NCBI GenBank assembly: GCA_031308135.1
Contig: JAHLJT010003656.1
Coordinates: 53,266,827 to 53,330,826, forward strand
Direction: 5' to 3'
Origin: Acheta domesticus
Lineage: Eukaryota > Arthropoda > Insecta > Orthoptera > Gryllidae
DNA length: 64,000 nt
The position numbers and the translations under genes were made by a program. The notes beneath the pieces were generated by a model. That model ran no database searches. It was not told the origin of the DNA and saw only the letters and a program-made list of their open reading frames with translations. Shown piece by piece: positions 46,660 through 59,808 of this stretch; the stretch's first letter is position 1; every line of letters starts with the position of its first letter.

Positions 46660-48195
46660 ATATTTCATTGACTATTAGTGCAAATAATTCCGATTACTGG
46701 TGAAAAAGCAGCCCTAGAGTGAGAACCGGAGGAGTTTATATGAGAATAATATTTTCCGCAAGTCTGAATGGTATAGTGGATATTTTGCAGAGGCTGCAAG
46801 CCATTTCTTAAATATGAGAAGGTAAAAAATAATTCATGTGGACAGCACATTCTGTATTGCACTTCAATCTAACAATGGATCTGATGTTGACAAACGGTGC
46901 ATTTAATATGCACGAGCAGCATCAATATGCAGAATTCTTCTGAGAACCTAAGCAATGGGAGCGTGCTTGAGACGCGATGTCAGCTGAATATTATGTTGCT
47001 TGACTTCGGCGTCTGAGGAAAACAGATGAACGTTCCTGGCGTGGAGCTAGCATTGAGGCAGGTGCAAACCGTTATCATTTTAAAATTTTCCATGCAATCA
47101 CTGGGCAATTCTAAAGATAAAAATCGAATGCTACATTAATCGATACATCACTGCGGAGAACTATTCATCAGAAACTTTGTGTTCAAAACATAGTCTTACA
47201 ATTTAATTACGTTCTGATTAGTCGTGAATATTTTGCAAAAGGGTTTTTAATACTTGAAAATCTTTTCAAAACGCATATAATTTTTAATGAAAAGAAAACC
47301 TGTTATTGATTAATTACAGTTTTACGAAATTCCAAGATTTTCAACCTCGATCCAGTTGAAATATTAACTTTGATCAGCTGAATTATTATTTCATTAGTGG
47401 ATGCTCTTGAAATATTATTTGAACAATTTCCGACAACTCTTCATGTTGAATTGAATTTTGCCTCACACACAAGAATGCGCATGTACATGTACAAGATAAG
47501 AGTCACGGATTGGAAGTTACGAACATGTTTATAAACTCGAATTTGTTAAGCATTCGTTGAATCGACAAATGATTACATTTATTTCAGTTACGTGTTACGA
47601 TATATGATTTGCCCCTTAAATTCCGAAAAGTTCATTCTTGAACTCATTCAAAGTGACCCATTAAAGAACATAAAAAACATACACACTCGCGATCCTCTTT
47701 TAATTGAAATTTAAGTTTACTTACATATTAATTTCCTTTTCCCCTTCCTGAATATTTTTGGAACACATTGGAAATTGCTACGAACGAATGATAATGATGA
47801 TCGACGGAAGACGGAAATGAATATTAAAGATTCCGGAGGAACCATGAAAATGTTCTCGTCTTTTTTTTTCATCATAATCTCCTCGTGAGAACACCAGGAT
47901 TAGCATTGTACTGTTTGGTGTTTGAACTGTGTCAAAGAAAAACTAACTCGCTAGTTATTAGAACCAATTTTCAACACCAATATTATTAAAACAATGTTTT
48001 AAGGAACATTCATGTGTCTGACATATCAGAAATAGAATATTATATCTAAAAAGAATATGAAATATTCAAAATTTTAAGTAATTGTTGTAGTGTATGGCAC
48101 TAATTCTAAATAATCTAACCCCATTTCTCCATTTTCTTAGTGTACTTCTGTCACTAAATTGTTTTATTCGTCAGTTTTCGTTAAGTATTTATCTT
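46660..48195. other. AT-rich region, nothing recognised
   Basis: No supported gene or repeat boundary. Confidence 0.45.
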
Positions 48196-48224
48196 CTTAA
48201 ATTGTCGTTACACACGAGTTGAAG

Positions 48225-48318
48225 AGAATGTGTTCAGGCGGTTCTTGTGGTCAGGCGGAAAAGTGGGCTAAATGGCCTGAGTATCGCCACCAATAAAGAT
48301 ATTTATTTATTTATTTAT
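48225..48318 (+). mobile_element. Probable retroposon 3' end with (ATTT)n tail
   Basis: A short GC-balanced segment (GGTTCTTGTGGTCAGGCGG, then GGCCTGAGTATCGCCACC) leads into AATAAAG and a (TTTA)n tail at 48300-48318. That is the arrangement of a non-LTR or SINE 3' terminus. The 5' extent is unknown and there is no duplication. Confidence 0.45.
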
Positions 48319-48319
48319 G

Positions 48320-49975
48320 TGTAATACTTGGTATCAAAGTGGGATTAGAGCAAATATTAACCAGGCAGGCCTTGTCTAGTTTGAACGAGACAAATCACTT
48401 CGTCGTGGTACAGGACAGTATTGACTTTGGCTTGAAAACTCAAAAAAAAATATAACACATGACGCTCACAGTTCAACAACAGGGCGACGTGAAGAAAAGG
48501 GAAGGCTATTGCATTGAACAGGAGGCGCAGTTGCATGGAGTTATCCGAGAACTTTAGGAATTCTCCAAATCTGTTGTATATTCCCCTGCTATTGATGAAG
48601 CATCTCTACGCGATACATTTGGCAGCTTATTAGTTCTTAGTGCTGCGCTAGGCATTAATTCAGGACTCAGTGCGAAGAGAAGCAGACGCCAGAATTTACG
48701 CAAGATGAACTCTCTTTGAATATTTCATGTGATTCGTGAGCCGGGGGCAGAGCTCTGGGCGTAAGTACACACGTATTTAGTGTAACAGTGCAACAGCGTT
48801 GGAAAATTCAGATTTCATTAAAGTTTCTAAATGCCGAATTATTCTGTAATTATGTGTTGCCTCTCGTACTGTGTCGGAATTCCCTAAGTAACGTTTGAAC
48901 TCTGCAACTATATATTTACGGACCCATGTAGCTACAAACGTTTCTGCACACATCCCTTATAGTACTCCTCAGGGAAACGTCTAGGATATTACCCGCTTTC
49001 ACTGAAACTTCCGTTCCTGATTCACATATCTAGTGTTTTGTGCATTAATCGGAAGGTCATGAAGTCGACAGGACATTATGTACAATAACAAATTTCATTG
49101 CGCAACATTACATACTACGTTCATATCAGGCATTCATTATATGAAATATCGATACCATTGTAGCTGGTCCGAATGATGATTAGGAGATACATGCAAATTT
49201 CCCTTTAAGTGCATAATTTGGGGTTGGTCCAAGGTACTGCGCTCGCAAAGGCCTTCTACCCTCGCTTTCGCGATCTAGCCTGAGGAACGCCTGTGGGTTT
49301 GTCTACGCTGTTTTAGAAAACCCGTCACAGTAATCGTTCTATTCCTTCCCCGCTACATTCAGTTCCTTCAGCATTTCTATTTACTTCACCTTCAAAGTTC
49401 ACTGCAACTAGTGAAGGAAACATCTAGTGGGGAGTGGTTCATGTCTCACCACGGAGTCCAAAGAAGTGCAACTTTTCTTCTCGCCCGCGGGCGAGGGCTC
49501 CGTGGCCGAAATGTCCAGGGTTGCTAAGTGTGTTGTAAGCTCTTTTCCCACCCCTACTACGGAATTTTCACTAATAACCTCTCTAATGAAAAAGAATCGC
49601 CAATTTTGAAACGAAAAATATTCTTCAAATTATGGACTAACGACATAAGCTGTCCCTGTCGATTCCATCAGCTCCCCTTAAATTCAAATAATTGAACTCA
49701 ACCAATCATCATCATTTGAGGTGCTCAAAACTCTAAACTATCTTCGTTTTCTAATGTTTTTATTTCTCTGTGCCTGTCGCTTACTTTTTCCTTTTTGATA
49801 CATAAAAATGAGACAATAACTATTGTTTCTTTTCGTTCATTATAATTGAAAGAATAATATTTCTTTCTCGACTCCAGGTGAAAATAATTTCCCCAAAAAA
49901 TTCCTCAAACATTTCCCCTCCATATACGTTCCGCAATCTTTCCTCACAACGAATAAAAATCGCCATTTCGGGGCC
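48320..49975. other. AT-rich to mixed region, nothing recognised
   Basis: A moderately GC-rich patch at 49210-49310 and another at 49425-49560 have no gene-like structure. Confidence 0.45.
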
Positions 49976-49979
49976 AAAG

Positions 49980-50175
49980 TGCCCCAATGTGGCAACCCTG
50001 GCAGTGTGGTCGCAGGGTTGCGATGCGCGCGTGGTGGCTGCGCTGCTCCGCCAGCGCTCGGGGCCGAGAGGCGCTCGGCCCCGCGCCTGCGCACACGCCG
50101 CCCGGTGTGAGCCTTCTCTCCCGCGCCGCCGCGACGCCACGCCACGCGACGCCACGGGCGCTCGCGCCTTGCATT
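49980..50175. other. CpG island 12
   Basis: A compact CpG-dense block, including CGACGCCACG repeats (about 50128-50156) and two GGCGCTCGG-like inverted segments (50050-50085). Overlapping frames on both strands. Possible promoter. Confidence 0.55.
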
Positions 50176-50176
50176 T

Positions 50177-50610
50177 CTTATCGTAAAAAAACAACAGAAA
50201 ATCGTAAAATTGTAAAAAAAAAAAAGCTCTATGTGACGAACGGGGGAGAAATATAATCTGCGCACGTTTTCTTCAGCTACAGAAGCCCTACCTCCCTCTG
50301 TTCCTGTAAATAGTTGGGTGGTGTAAACACCAACAAAGCGTAATTAGAAATATTTGAAAACTAGTAACTTGCTCCAGAGCAATAGATACTTATTTGCATA
50401 GACCAACGAATTACATATTTGATTGCACAGTATTGTTGACTCTATAACCCACACCCCTTACTCTACTCGCACACCGATTAGCAAAAGGAGATCTCCAAAT
50501 AATGGGCGCATATTGCTTCATTTATGTCCAGAAGCAAAACATGGCTAACTTGTCCGGGAGTATTGGAGGTAAAAAATTGAAAAGGAAACCGGATCAAGAT
50601 AAAATTACGA
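50177..50610 (+). repeat. Repeat Y copy 2
   Basis: Homologue of 19386-19790. It starts with TTATCGT and A-rich runs directly after CpG island 12, then carries TATGTGACGAACGGGGGAG, the TTGCTCCAGAGCAATAGA segment and TTTATGTCCAGAAG. Confidence 0.65.
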
Positions 50611-51027
50611 AACTACCGATTTCATTTGTTTTACTGACTCTGGATATGATGAATAATATACATATTGCCTCTGACTGTTCCGACACATGAAATCTGCTAT
50701 CTTGTCGGCAAATTTAGTAACCTAACCAACTGGACCTAAGCACATTTCTGTACCTGCTAATCAGTTTTCTTCTCCAGTTTCCTTGATTTGAACCTTTTCA
50801 AGTCCGGAAGTCATAAATGGTAAAGACCTGGTAAAGACCAATGAATACTTCTCCAGGCTGGGAAACGAACTTTCTTGGAGTGTATGATCTCGCCTCCCCC
50901 GCGCTCATCAATTCACATCATGGTCAGAATGTTTTCTGAATGAATGTATTTTTTTTAAAGAATAAGTTGACAAGTATTAAACTCATTAACATTTCCCCCC
51001 AAAAATTAATTTCAACAACCGCGCTGT

Positions 51028-51072
51028 CACAGTGCATGTCAGGCTTACTTTGGAAGTCTGACATGCACTGTG
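51028..51072. repeat. Perfect 15-bp inverted repeat (hairpin)
   Basis: CACAGTGCATGTCAG (51028-51042) and CTGACATGCACTGTG (51058-51072) are exact complements around a 15-base spacer. Confidence 0.9.
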
Positions 51073-51716
51073 GTCGTCATGCCTGCACGCCTGGTTGTCA
51101 ATTTTCAATTATAATGAAACTCGTGTTTTGACTTAGGGAATCTCACATTGTATTCTTTTACGTTTGTCAGCGGTGCGAGGCAGCGCTAAGATTTTTTGGT
51201 ACTAGTTTGCGCTGCAATCTGCATGAAAGAATATTTAAAATAACACGATGCCGATTCCTAATAGTGAAATTTGTAATTCATTTCAAAGAATTCGCGTATT
51301 CTGAAACAGATCTGATAACTTCACTGAAATTAAATGTTATACAAGTAATAAACTACAAGACGTTTGGATTTTCTCTGCACCAGAGATTTAGATCTTGTTT
51401 ACAATCTTGAATGAAGTTCGATGCCTTCTATTCCACGCCCTCTATTGCTGAGTTCTAATGCAGTCACGGTAACCGTATGGGCTCCCCCGAGAGGGTTAGT
51501 TTTACTTTGCAACAATAAAAAACGGGGTTTATTACAAGTTATTATTAAATTATTATTATACATTATTACAGATATCATACAGAATGAAGTCATTTTTCTC
51601 TCCTATGTTGCAGCTATAAAATGATTGAAAGTAATTATCACAGAGGTGAAACTAATTCCATTCTTGAAATAAAAACTTGAAATAGGTCAATTGTATTTAC
51701 GATGATTAACTGTATT

Positions 51717-51717
<1 letters not shown>

Positions 51718-51765
<48 letters not shown>

Positions 51766-51766
51766 T
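51718..51766 (+). repeat. (TAA)n microsatellite
   Basis: An uninterrupted trinucleotide array of about 49 bases. Confidence 0.95.
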
Positions 51767-51769
51767 CGA

Positions 51770-54473
51770 ATTTTCGTAGATCAAATGTTGTTGATGGAAA
51801 AGTGATTTTAATGTTTTACCCTCAAACGACGTAAGCAAAATAAACAATGGTCATTTTAACAAAGACGATAAACAGTTGAGCGGAGTGGCATCGTAGCGAA
51901 GACGAATTTTTAATAATCATGTTTAGTAGTAGTTGGAATATATTTTTTGAATATAAACTGCAAGTGAAACCAATTTCTTGAAGAGAAAGTAATTTCCAAG
52001 AAACCGACCTGTTCCATATCGAAAAGAATTAGCAAACGCTGTATACGCACGCCTGTTCACCTGTTTCTATTTTTCTCTAAACAAGATCATTTGATAACAA
52101 TGGAGTTAACAAGCAGCGCGTAGGTTCTCCACGATTTACTAGTTAATTTCTAAGAAATAACTTATCTATCCACCAATGCGATACTTACAAGGTACTATTG
52201 CCCACAATAGAGTAAACACAGATGCATTTTATTAATTCTTGGTTCATATAAACTAGTTTCTTGACAACTGATTCACTCAAGTTGTCACCTATCTATTTCT
52301 AGACTGTAATTGCCTCCCAACGTTACACGCACACGCTATTGGCAGAAAGCTTGCAATAACGGCCAGCAGAATCTAGTGGCATTCTGCGAGGTCGCACAAT
52401 TGCGCGAGCACTTGAGATGCATAGGTTGATTTCACTATCTGAAAGCAGACGCTGTACTATAATTACTGGTTTTAAAGAAATCGTCTCTTAAGTAAGATTA
52501 GGCTCTTGTGTAATTATGTAGAAATTTCTTGAAAGACGAAAAGATGGTCTCACAATGATGAAATCATTACTTTGACATTGGTATTTTATATTTCGTATTA
52601 CAATTCCTACATTTGTCAGGCCACAATTCCGTAGAACTTATGCGAATTTTTAACGGTACTGAAAGAAAACAAGCATTTGTAATTCAGTGAATGAAACATG
52701 AAAATATTTTGTCAGAATAACGTATCAACTTGATGACAAAGACGCTTTTGTATATACACGTACGAGTTTTTGCTCTTTTTGACTCTAGAGAAATTGATAA
52801 TGCATTATATAGATATTTCTTCTTTGAGTAAGAAATTGGTCTACGTTCAGTCACAATTTTGCAATTCAGAGATAGGCCTACACCAACTACAGTGTGAGAT
52901 ATCAAGTCACGCAATCCTTTGAGATTTAGTGATGCGTGCAATGTGCACTGGAAACCTCGGGTTTCTCTTAAGTCGTCGACGTTTTTAAAACCGAATAGAT
53001 TTGAAGGCGGGGTAAAGGAGGCGATCTTATTTTGGAAATTTAAAAACTCTTAATACCCTTTGATTTAATATTTGCACTTGTGTTCCGGAATTTGAATGGC
53101 TGTGGAAATGAACTGATAATTCATTCATCTATGTCTTTAGTGACCGAAGTTCAATAACTATAGGGCTCTTTCCAGAAAATAATATGGAATATTACCTTTT
53201 AAAGCTATTAACGGAGCTTCCTGCCTCGAAAAAGTGCAGGGTTTTTGCAAGTAATGCTCCGAAGAAATTCAGGTTGCGATGAAAGTCGCCTCTCAGGATA
53301 AAGCGGTAAACGTTTCTTAACCTTAAGAAGATCATGATAATATACAATTTTAACAATTTTAGGACATACTATGTTTGTTAAATGTATAGTTTTAAAGTCA
53401 TATTTTAACTTTTCTGAATGTTTCTTGAAAATATGTATGTATTTTCTTTTTCTCTAAGTCCGTGGATCCCTCATGACTACCTGTGAATGCCTCCCCTGCG
53501 GGCAGGGTGGCACTTAGAAACATTTTCTACAAGGGTTCCGTTGTTTATGTCGGGCATTTATGACACCATTAAGCACCTCGCGGCTGTTCGCAGCAGATAA
53601 AACCGCCACCACGACGGTGTAACCGAAGTCCCGGCTGCAGCATTTGCATACGAGGGTGCAAACTCCCAAGAGCTACCGACTTCGGTGACTTCGAGAATCG
53701 AACGCAGAGGAGGGATAAGAAGGAAATCATATCAAATGTCACATTGTCTAATAGCGTCTGATTATTCAAACGGAGTGCTGATTTAGTTGAGAAAATCAGT
53801 TTAACTTTGGACTGAATCATTCGTAAAACGTAATTAGACGCGCCCTGCTTCTTTCGCTCGCCGTTATAATTGTTTCTGCATCATTGAGGGCAAAGTTGTT
53901 GCACGAAATCTATTACCCAATTTGTCTGGTCTTGATGAACACTCCATGCATGTCAGGCGAACTACTAATTGCAGTGTTCGAAGGACGATACCTAAAGATT
54001 AGCGCCAGAGTTACTGTCGGCGTGATTGACACCGCTGACGAAATGGCTCACTCGTTTGAATATTGCGTACAATTCTGCGCTGTAATCATTACAAGTTTAG
54101 GCAACTTCTCAACTTTACTGGAAGACGTACTTCGTTTGAAACTATACAAATAATTTGTTTACCTCTTGTGTCTTTACTCTGAAAACCTATCCACATTTTC
54201 CTATTTTGTTTTTTAAACTAGATAGATGTTATATTGACAATACTTGCAGGATTACTGTTGAACTTGTGATGAGATTAAAATGAAAGTATGCCATATAGAG
54301 AATTTATCTGTGATGAAAGTCATGGAAAGGTTGATGCTGCTTCCATACGTTTTTTTTCGTTTCTGGTTTTTGGAGAGATTCTGGGTACTGCCTTCACTAA
54401 TATTGCGATACTTACATTTTATAAAGATGCATAGACCGCCTCGGTAAATAGTATTATAATTTATAATGAACAA

Positions 54474-54475
<2 letters not shown>
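51770..54475. other. AT-rich region with one possible SINE piece
   Basis: No gene supported. At 53590-53715 a moderately GC-rich patch ends with GAGAATCGAACGC (53693-53705), the complement of a B-box-like GCGTTCGATTCTC. It could be a minus-strand SINE body that lost its A box. A plus-strand frame (53884-54153, 89 codons) has ordinary composition but no domain and no clear splice sites. Confidence 0.4.

Positions 54476-54526
<51 letters not shown>
54476..54526 (+). repeat. (TTA)n microsatellite
   Basis: An uninterrupted trinucleotide array of about 50 bases. Confidence 0.95.
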
Positions 54527-54814
54527 TTGTGTTATCTACCTTCTCGGGATTTCAAGGCCGGTGTGAAGATTGGAGGGCGTACAGAACACCTGATTTTCGG
54601 TTTTACATATTTATTTGGGCAAACACTTGAGATTGAAGAATAACTAACTTATAAACCTTTTGGATTTTTTGTGGACAGAGATATTGCTGAGTATTATTTA
54701 TATTTTTGTTGAAGAGACCAGTGTCACAAGTATAACAGAATCATTCCTGTGCATTTATTTGTAACACATTGAAAGGGCTATTTATTCATCTCTTTATATT
54801 GTTATTATAGGCAA

Positions 54815-55440
54815 TGCCAATGTGTGAGTGAAGGCGCACGGGCCGCGTGCGGCGCGCGTTGTTCGCGAGCGGCGGGGGCCGCGTGACCCCTTTGCCGCGG
54901 GCGCTTGTTTTCGTCTTACCCGCACGACAGCGACGCGTCGAAGTGGAGCGTGCGAGAGGCGGCGGAACCGCTAAAAGCGGCGGCGGCGGCGGCGGCGGCG
55001 GCAGCGGCAGCGGCGGGGGTTGGCGCAACGCGTGCGCGGGAGCGAGCGGCTGCCTTCGCGAGGATTGCAATATGATTCGCTGCCGTTGGGCAACGGCGGC
55101 GCTGCGCGCGCGCGGGGGAGGAGGCGGCGGCGGGGGCGGGGGCGGTGCGCGGCTGCGAGTACCGTGCGGGGGCTTCATCAAAAAGGCAAATGCAATTTGG
55201 GCGAAGGCGCCGGATGCGGAGAAAGCCTCCCGGGCGGGCGGGCGGGCGCCGCGGCGCGTTGCGTATCTTGTGCTTCCGATCATTTCGGGCGCCGCCCCGT
55301 CCGGAATGGGAATGACGCGGCCGCATCCGGACGCCGCTGGAGCTCTCGGGGAGGAGAGGCGCCGCCCGGCCTCTGCAGCGGCGTCTCGCGGGCGGGAAAC
55401 GACTTCGCTCGGGGCGTTGTGCGTGGACTGCTCTAATCTT
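54815..55440. other. CpG island 13
   Basis: A large, strongly CpG-rich block with a GGC array (about 54977-55015) and a G-rich run (55113-55147). Long frames lie open on both strands (for example plus 54847-55458 and minus 54786-55283) with Gly/Ala or Pro/Ala low-complexity translations. Open frames on both strands over the same bases argue for composition, not coding. Likely regulatory or first-exon DNA. Confidence 0.65.
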
Positions 55441-55599
55441 CTGGTGTCAAATCGCTAACGGGACGTTGAACATAATTTCCCTGCACAAGTTAACTTATTT
55501 TAACTCTTCCGATTCAGTGTCTGTCGCTATAAACGTCAGACGTAACGTTCTTCAGACATCTTTGAAACGCAGAGCATGAGATGCCCTACACAAAGGAAA

Positions 55600-55692
55600 A
55601 GAGCTTTTGACAGTAGAATTCGAATGCGCGATCCTTCGGAATAAGTCGACGCGTCGGTACGTGCATGTACCGCCCAGGCCATCCGAGATGGG
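55600..55692 (-). mobile_element. tRNA-like SINE head
   Basis: On the minus strand, an A-box-like GGCCTGGGCGGTA (about 55669-55681) is followed by a B-box-like GCGCATTCGAATTC (about 55617-55630). The CATTCGAATTC differs from GGTTCGAATCC by a few bases. The 3' body is not delimited. Confidence 0.45.
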
Positions 55693-55699
55693 ATAATAG

Positions 55700-58285
55700 A
55701 TTACATCGCCATTAAAACTCTTGTGAGATGAGAGATGATCTATTTAATCAATAACGATGTAATAGACGGAAATAGAAGAGTTTATTGCAAATACAATTGC
55801 TTTATGCCTCGTTTGAGTCCCTCTGAAAATGTTTGCTGTCTTTCAAAGCGTACTTGAACAAAAAAGCAGTGTAAATAAAAAAAGGCGAGAAAGTAAAAAT
55901 AATGAAAGAAATCAACAGCGAGATTTTAAAGCCAAACTCCTTGCATTTCTATGACAAAGAGAAACTTCCAGAGGAAAGATTTATTTCTTAAAATGTTGAG
56001 AATCCTCAAAAAAATATTAGAAGGGTTACCTATAAGAAAGCTCATTTCTTCAATCGATTTCTCATGATCGTGACTCATTACATTTCCGCCGAATAAACTA
56101 TGATAAAATTTTTAGGAAATCCATTTGCTACAATATCACACGCTTAATGCCTTTTTTAACTCTGCTTATTTCCAATCATCGTCACAAGGGAAGTGTGTTC
56201 CCGTAATGGGCGAGTTTCAAAGCGAGAATTAGGTAAACCCTATTTGCAATATTCTAATTATCCCTTTCACTTAACAGGAAATTCATGATGATCTTTCTTT
56301 TTAACGTTTCCATAAACAACCTGTTACATTTTCTGTTTCATCAATTTCTGCTTACAATTTCCGCTATTTAAGAACCGCTCTAATCATTATTAACAATCCT
56401 TAAATTGCTATCTGCAATAATACAGTCTGGGCAAACAAAATTGACAGGAAAATAAATTCCCAGAGATTTTTCCAGGTAATTATTCGACTCTCAAATCAGA
56501 TGCGATTTCTACAGTTTGTGTTATTAACATTCTCTGAAGCACAGTTCTATTACATTACCGTATTTCTAATTTCTTGCTTAATATTTCACACACTATTTCA
56601 ATAAGGTTTTTCGTCCACGGATCCATTAAGCAAATGCTAGGAATATCCCCTGAATTGCTTCTGGTCATAGATATAGCTTCACTATGCCTCCTTTTTGTTT
56701 GAATCTCCTTTGCAAGTTGTAGGAGTAGAGCCGTAGACGGGTTGCTATTTTGTTACCAATACTATAAAATATAATCTATAGTTCGATGCAAATAAGTTTC
56801 CATAACTCGAGAGCGAAAAAATGTCTTGTTTTCAAATGTAGCTATACTCGTATTGTTGGCACTTTCATTCATTATTCAATTATGAAGGGTAAAATGGTGG
56901 AATAAGTATTCTGGAGCTCGAGATAAATTTGAGCAGATTCGTCCGCCCGTACGTCACTTACATTTCCCATTGTTTTTTACCAACATAAATTACCCCAAAT
57001 CTCTCATATAAAGTCACACCAACTCCAGTTACGCTACTACCTTGACTGACCATTCAGTTAAATACAAGTTTTCGAAACAGCACACATTCACTCCTTGTAA
57101 TGCACCTCACAAACGACTGTGTAAACAAAGGCTCTGCTGTAGTACTGAATTATAGCCATTTCACTTAATTTATCATCTTATTCCAGAGCAATTTCTGGTA
57201 TTAAGTGCGAAGATGAAGTGCAGGGATTTGGTAGCACCCCTAACTCCTTTCTCCTTGATATTAAATTAAGTTTCAATGAAGGTGTAATGAAGCGCGAGGG
57301 GTGGAGTCGGCAGGGGTAGCCCCGAGCAAGGTCTTCCGAGTCAGATTCTCGCGAGCGCAGAAAGTCGAATCCATCGGGTTAAGGACGGCTTTGCGTTGAT
57401 TAAACTACATTTACATTAATAAAAACATGAAGCCCTAATATGAAGCTCACACGCTCCGGGGGCCAGTGATGGTACGTCATTGCTAGTAGATTGGCATTAA
57501 TTATTTTTTAATTTCCTCTATCATTGTCGTAGCGTTACACATTCTTTAGGAAGGGAATACCTTCCACTGTAACGAAAACAAGGTGAATTCTCTCAGGTGT
57601 AAAATTGAAACACACTCTTGCTTTATTAAAATGAGCAATAAACAATTCCTTCAACGTTTCAAAACTACATACACGGGTACCCATAAAAAGCATTTTGAAT
57701 ACTTTTGAAATTTTGGCGCCATCTGCAGGCTCCCCGGCGCGTCATCTGCGGAATGAAGAGGCTCATGTGATCGGCTTGATCCCAATGCTGTCTTTATTCG
57801 CGCCTCAAGCCAGCAATTCACAAATTTGCGATTTTTGTTGTTTGTAGAGGAAAGAAGTAGATTTCCTCTTTAAAAATACTTAGTAGAATGTTTACCAATT
57901 TTACGGTCATTAATATATGCTTTTAGGTATTATGGAACATTAGAATTCATCGTGAGACAGATTGCAAGAATACTTCTCTCCAATACGTCACATAAAGTTT
58001 ACCTGTTCCTTGAAAAAAGAAATCAAATCAAATCGACAAAGTAATGTTCAGTCTCAAAACGTTTCACATTTAATTGACCTAAATATCTGAACAAGTCATA
58101 ATACAAATCACACAGATTAAATTATTTGTTTACATCCGAAGAATAAATTATTTGCATACAAATAACGATGTAAATTTGACGTCTTAGTAAAAGCCGCAAG
58201 GACAATGCAGAAAATAAATTTCAAAAATGACGAACCGATTTCACATGACGGTGTATCTTCTTTGTCGCCGTTTCCTCCTTAAGGC
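55700..58285. other. AT-rich region, nothing recognised
   Basis: No supported gene. A GC-mixed patch at 57290-57390 is unexplained. Confidence 0.45.
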
Positions 58286-58289
58286 GAAG

Positions 58290-58990
58290 TAATTTAGGAG
58301 CCCCATGCGCCGGCAGAAGTGCACGGTGGAATTAACGTTGTTGGGTTTTTTTCCACCCCAAATTGAGAGCGTGGCGGCTCAGGACCGGATGGTTCAAGAA
58401 AGCGACATGCACACGAGTGTTCACCAGCCCGCCCACCCACCCGCTCGCCCGCTCGCCCGCCCGCTCGCTCGCCCGCCCGCCACCCGCTCGCTCGCCCGCC
58501 CGCCGTCCGCTCGTCCGCTCGCCCGCTCGCCACCCGCTCGCCTGCCCGCCCGCCGCCCGCTCGCCCGCGCCCTCACCCGCCCGTTCGCCCGCCCGCTCGC
58601 CCGTTCGCCCGCTCGCCCGCCCACTCGCTCGCCCGCCCACCCGCTCGCCCGCCCACCCGCTCGCCCGCCCACCCACTTGCTTGTCCGCCCACCCACCCTC
58701 CCCACCGTACCTGCCGCACGCGCATCTTCCGTCAGCGCGAACCGTTGGACGCGGCGGGGCGCGGCGCGGCAGGGCGGCGGCGGGGTCGCAAGGAAGTCGC
58801 TCAAACACGCGTGCGGGGGCGGCGGAGCACGCACAGCACCGCGTGCGAAATCCGCGCCGCGCCTTCCCACGGCGGCAACGGGAGGCGGCGCTCGCGTGCG
58901 CGGGCGGAGGCGACGGCGACGCGGCGACCACGCGGCCCGCGCCCTCGCGTCCGGGTGCCGCGGCCGCGCACAAGGGGAAAACGGAGCGGG
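58290..58990. other. CpG island 14
   Basis: Seven hundred bases of CpG-rich sequence, over half of it the (GCTCGCCC)-like minisatellite. Long frames are open on both strands in several phases with ARPLARPP- or AGERAGGR-type repeats. These are artefacts. The distal part (58700-58990) is non-repetitive and CpG-dense. Confidence 0.65.
58428..58695 (+). repeat. C-rich minisatellite of CGCCCGCT/CGCCCGCC units
   Basis: A tandem array of 4-bp-based units (CGCC, CGCT, CACC) arranged mostly in 8- and 12-bp combinations. The plus strand is almost free of A and has no G runs, so strand asymmetry is extreme. Confidence 0.85.
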
Positions 58991-59247
58991 CTAAAATAAG
59001 TAAATGGCCCGTGTCATACCTCTACAGATAGACCAGGTTTGGGAGAGTTCTATTATTACATTTTCGTCTGGTAACATCAGGTGTCAGGTAAGGTTGCGGC
59101 CTTGCTACAGACAAGGACTAAACAGAATTTTTTAATATACGCCTGAGTTCACTTGCAGTCGCACTTTTATGCATTCATTTGCGCCTGACTTCATTTGTAC
59201 CCCACTTTTATGCATTTATTCGAACAAGCATCCGTTCAGTTCCAACG

Positions 59248-59248
<1 letters not shown>

Positions 59249-59281
<33 letters not shown>

Positions 59282-59305
59282 GTTGTTGTTGTTGTTGTTG
59301 TTATT
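59249..59305 (+). repeat. Compound (TTA)n(TTG)n microsatellite
   Basis: An ATT array passes into a GTT array at about 59281. Confidence 0.95.
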
Positions 59306-59609
59306 AAAACATCATTAATCTTCATACTGAATTTACTAAGGCAATGTTGGCGCCATATGGCGATTGTAAGGGGAAATATAAGGGATATACTTCCCCAAGG
59401 GGCATTCCAGTCTGAATTGGTGAACATTCTCAAATAGGAAGGTAAAACTGTGCGCAGTCCCTAGATCATTATACTACACCGACACTTGCCTGGCAGAGAT
59501 CTCGGAAATCACACCGGTTAGAGGAGTCTACCGACGCCTTTCCCTGAAAGCACCCCGAACTGAATGATGTGAAACACAAAAGCCAATCTCTGGCACTGGG
59601 CGAGATCGA

Positions 59610-59762
59610 ATTCTGAACACTCGTGTAGTGGCGCACGTCGGTGCGGGCCAACCCTTCCAAAGTGCTATCCCCGAGTGCCGAAGAACGCGTGGAGCCGAGC
59701 GACGGTTTGTATCGACTTCGCTCATGGCGGCGGCGGCTGCCTGCGTTGTTCTGGCTCCGCTC

Positions 59763-59808
<46 letters not shown>

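Noticed and set aside
54786..55458. Long open frames on both strands in CpG island 13
   Set aside because: Overlapping frames in both directions with Gly/Ala/Pro/Arg low complexity are explained by high GC content. There is no splice or domain support.
58294..59031. Frames of up to 229 codons in CpG island 14
   Set aside because: Translations are ARPLARPP and AGERAGGR repeats from the minisatellite.
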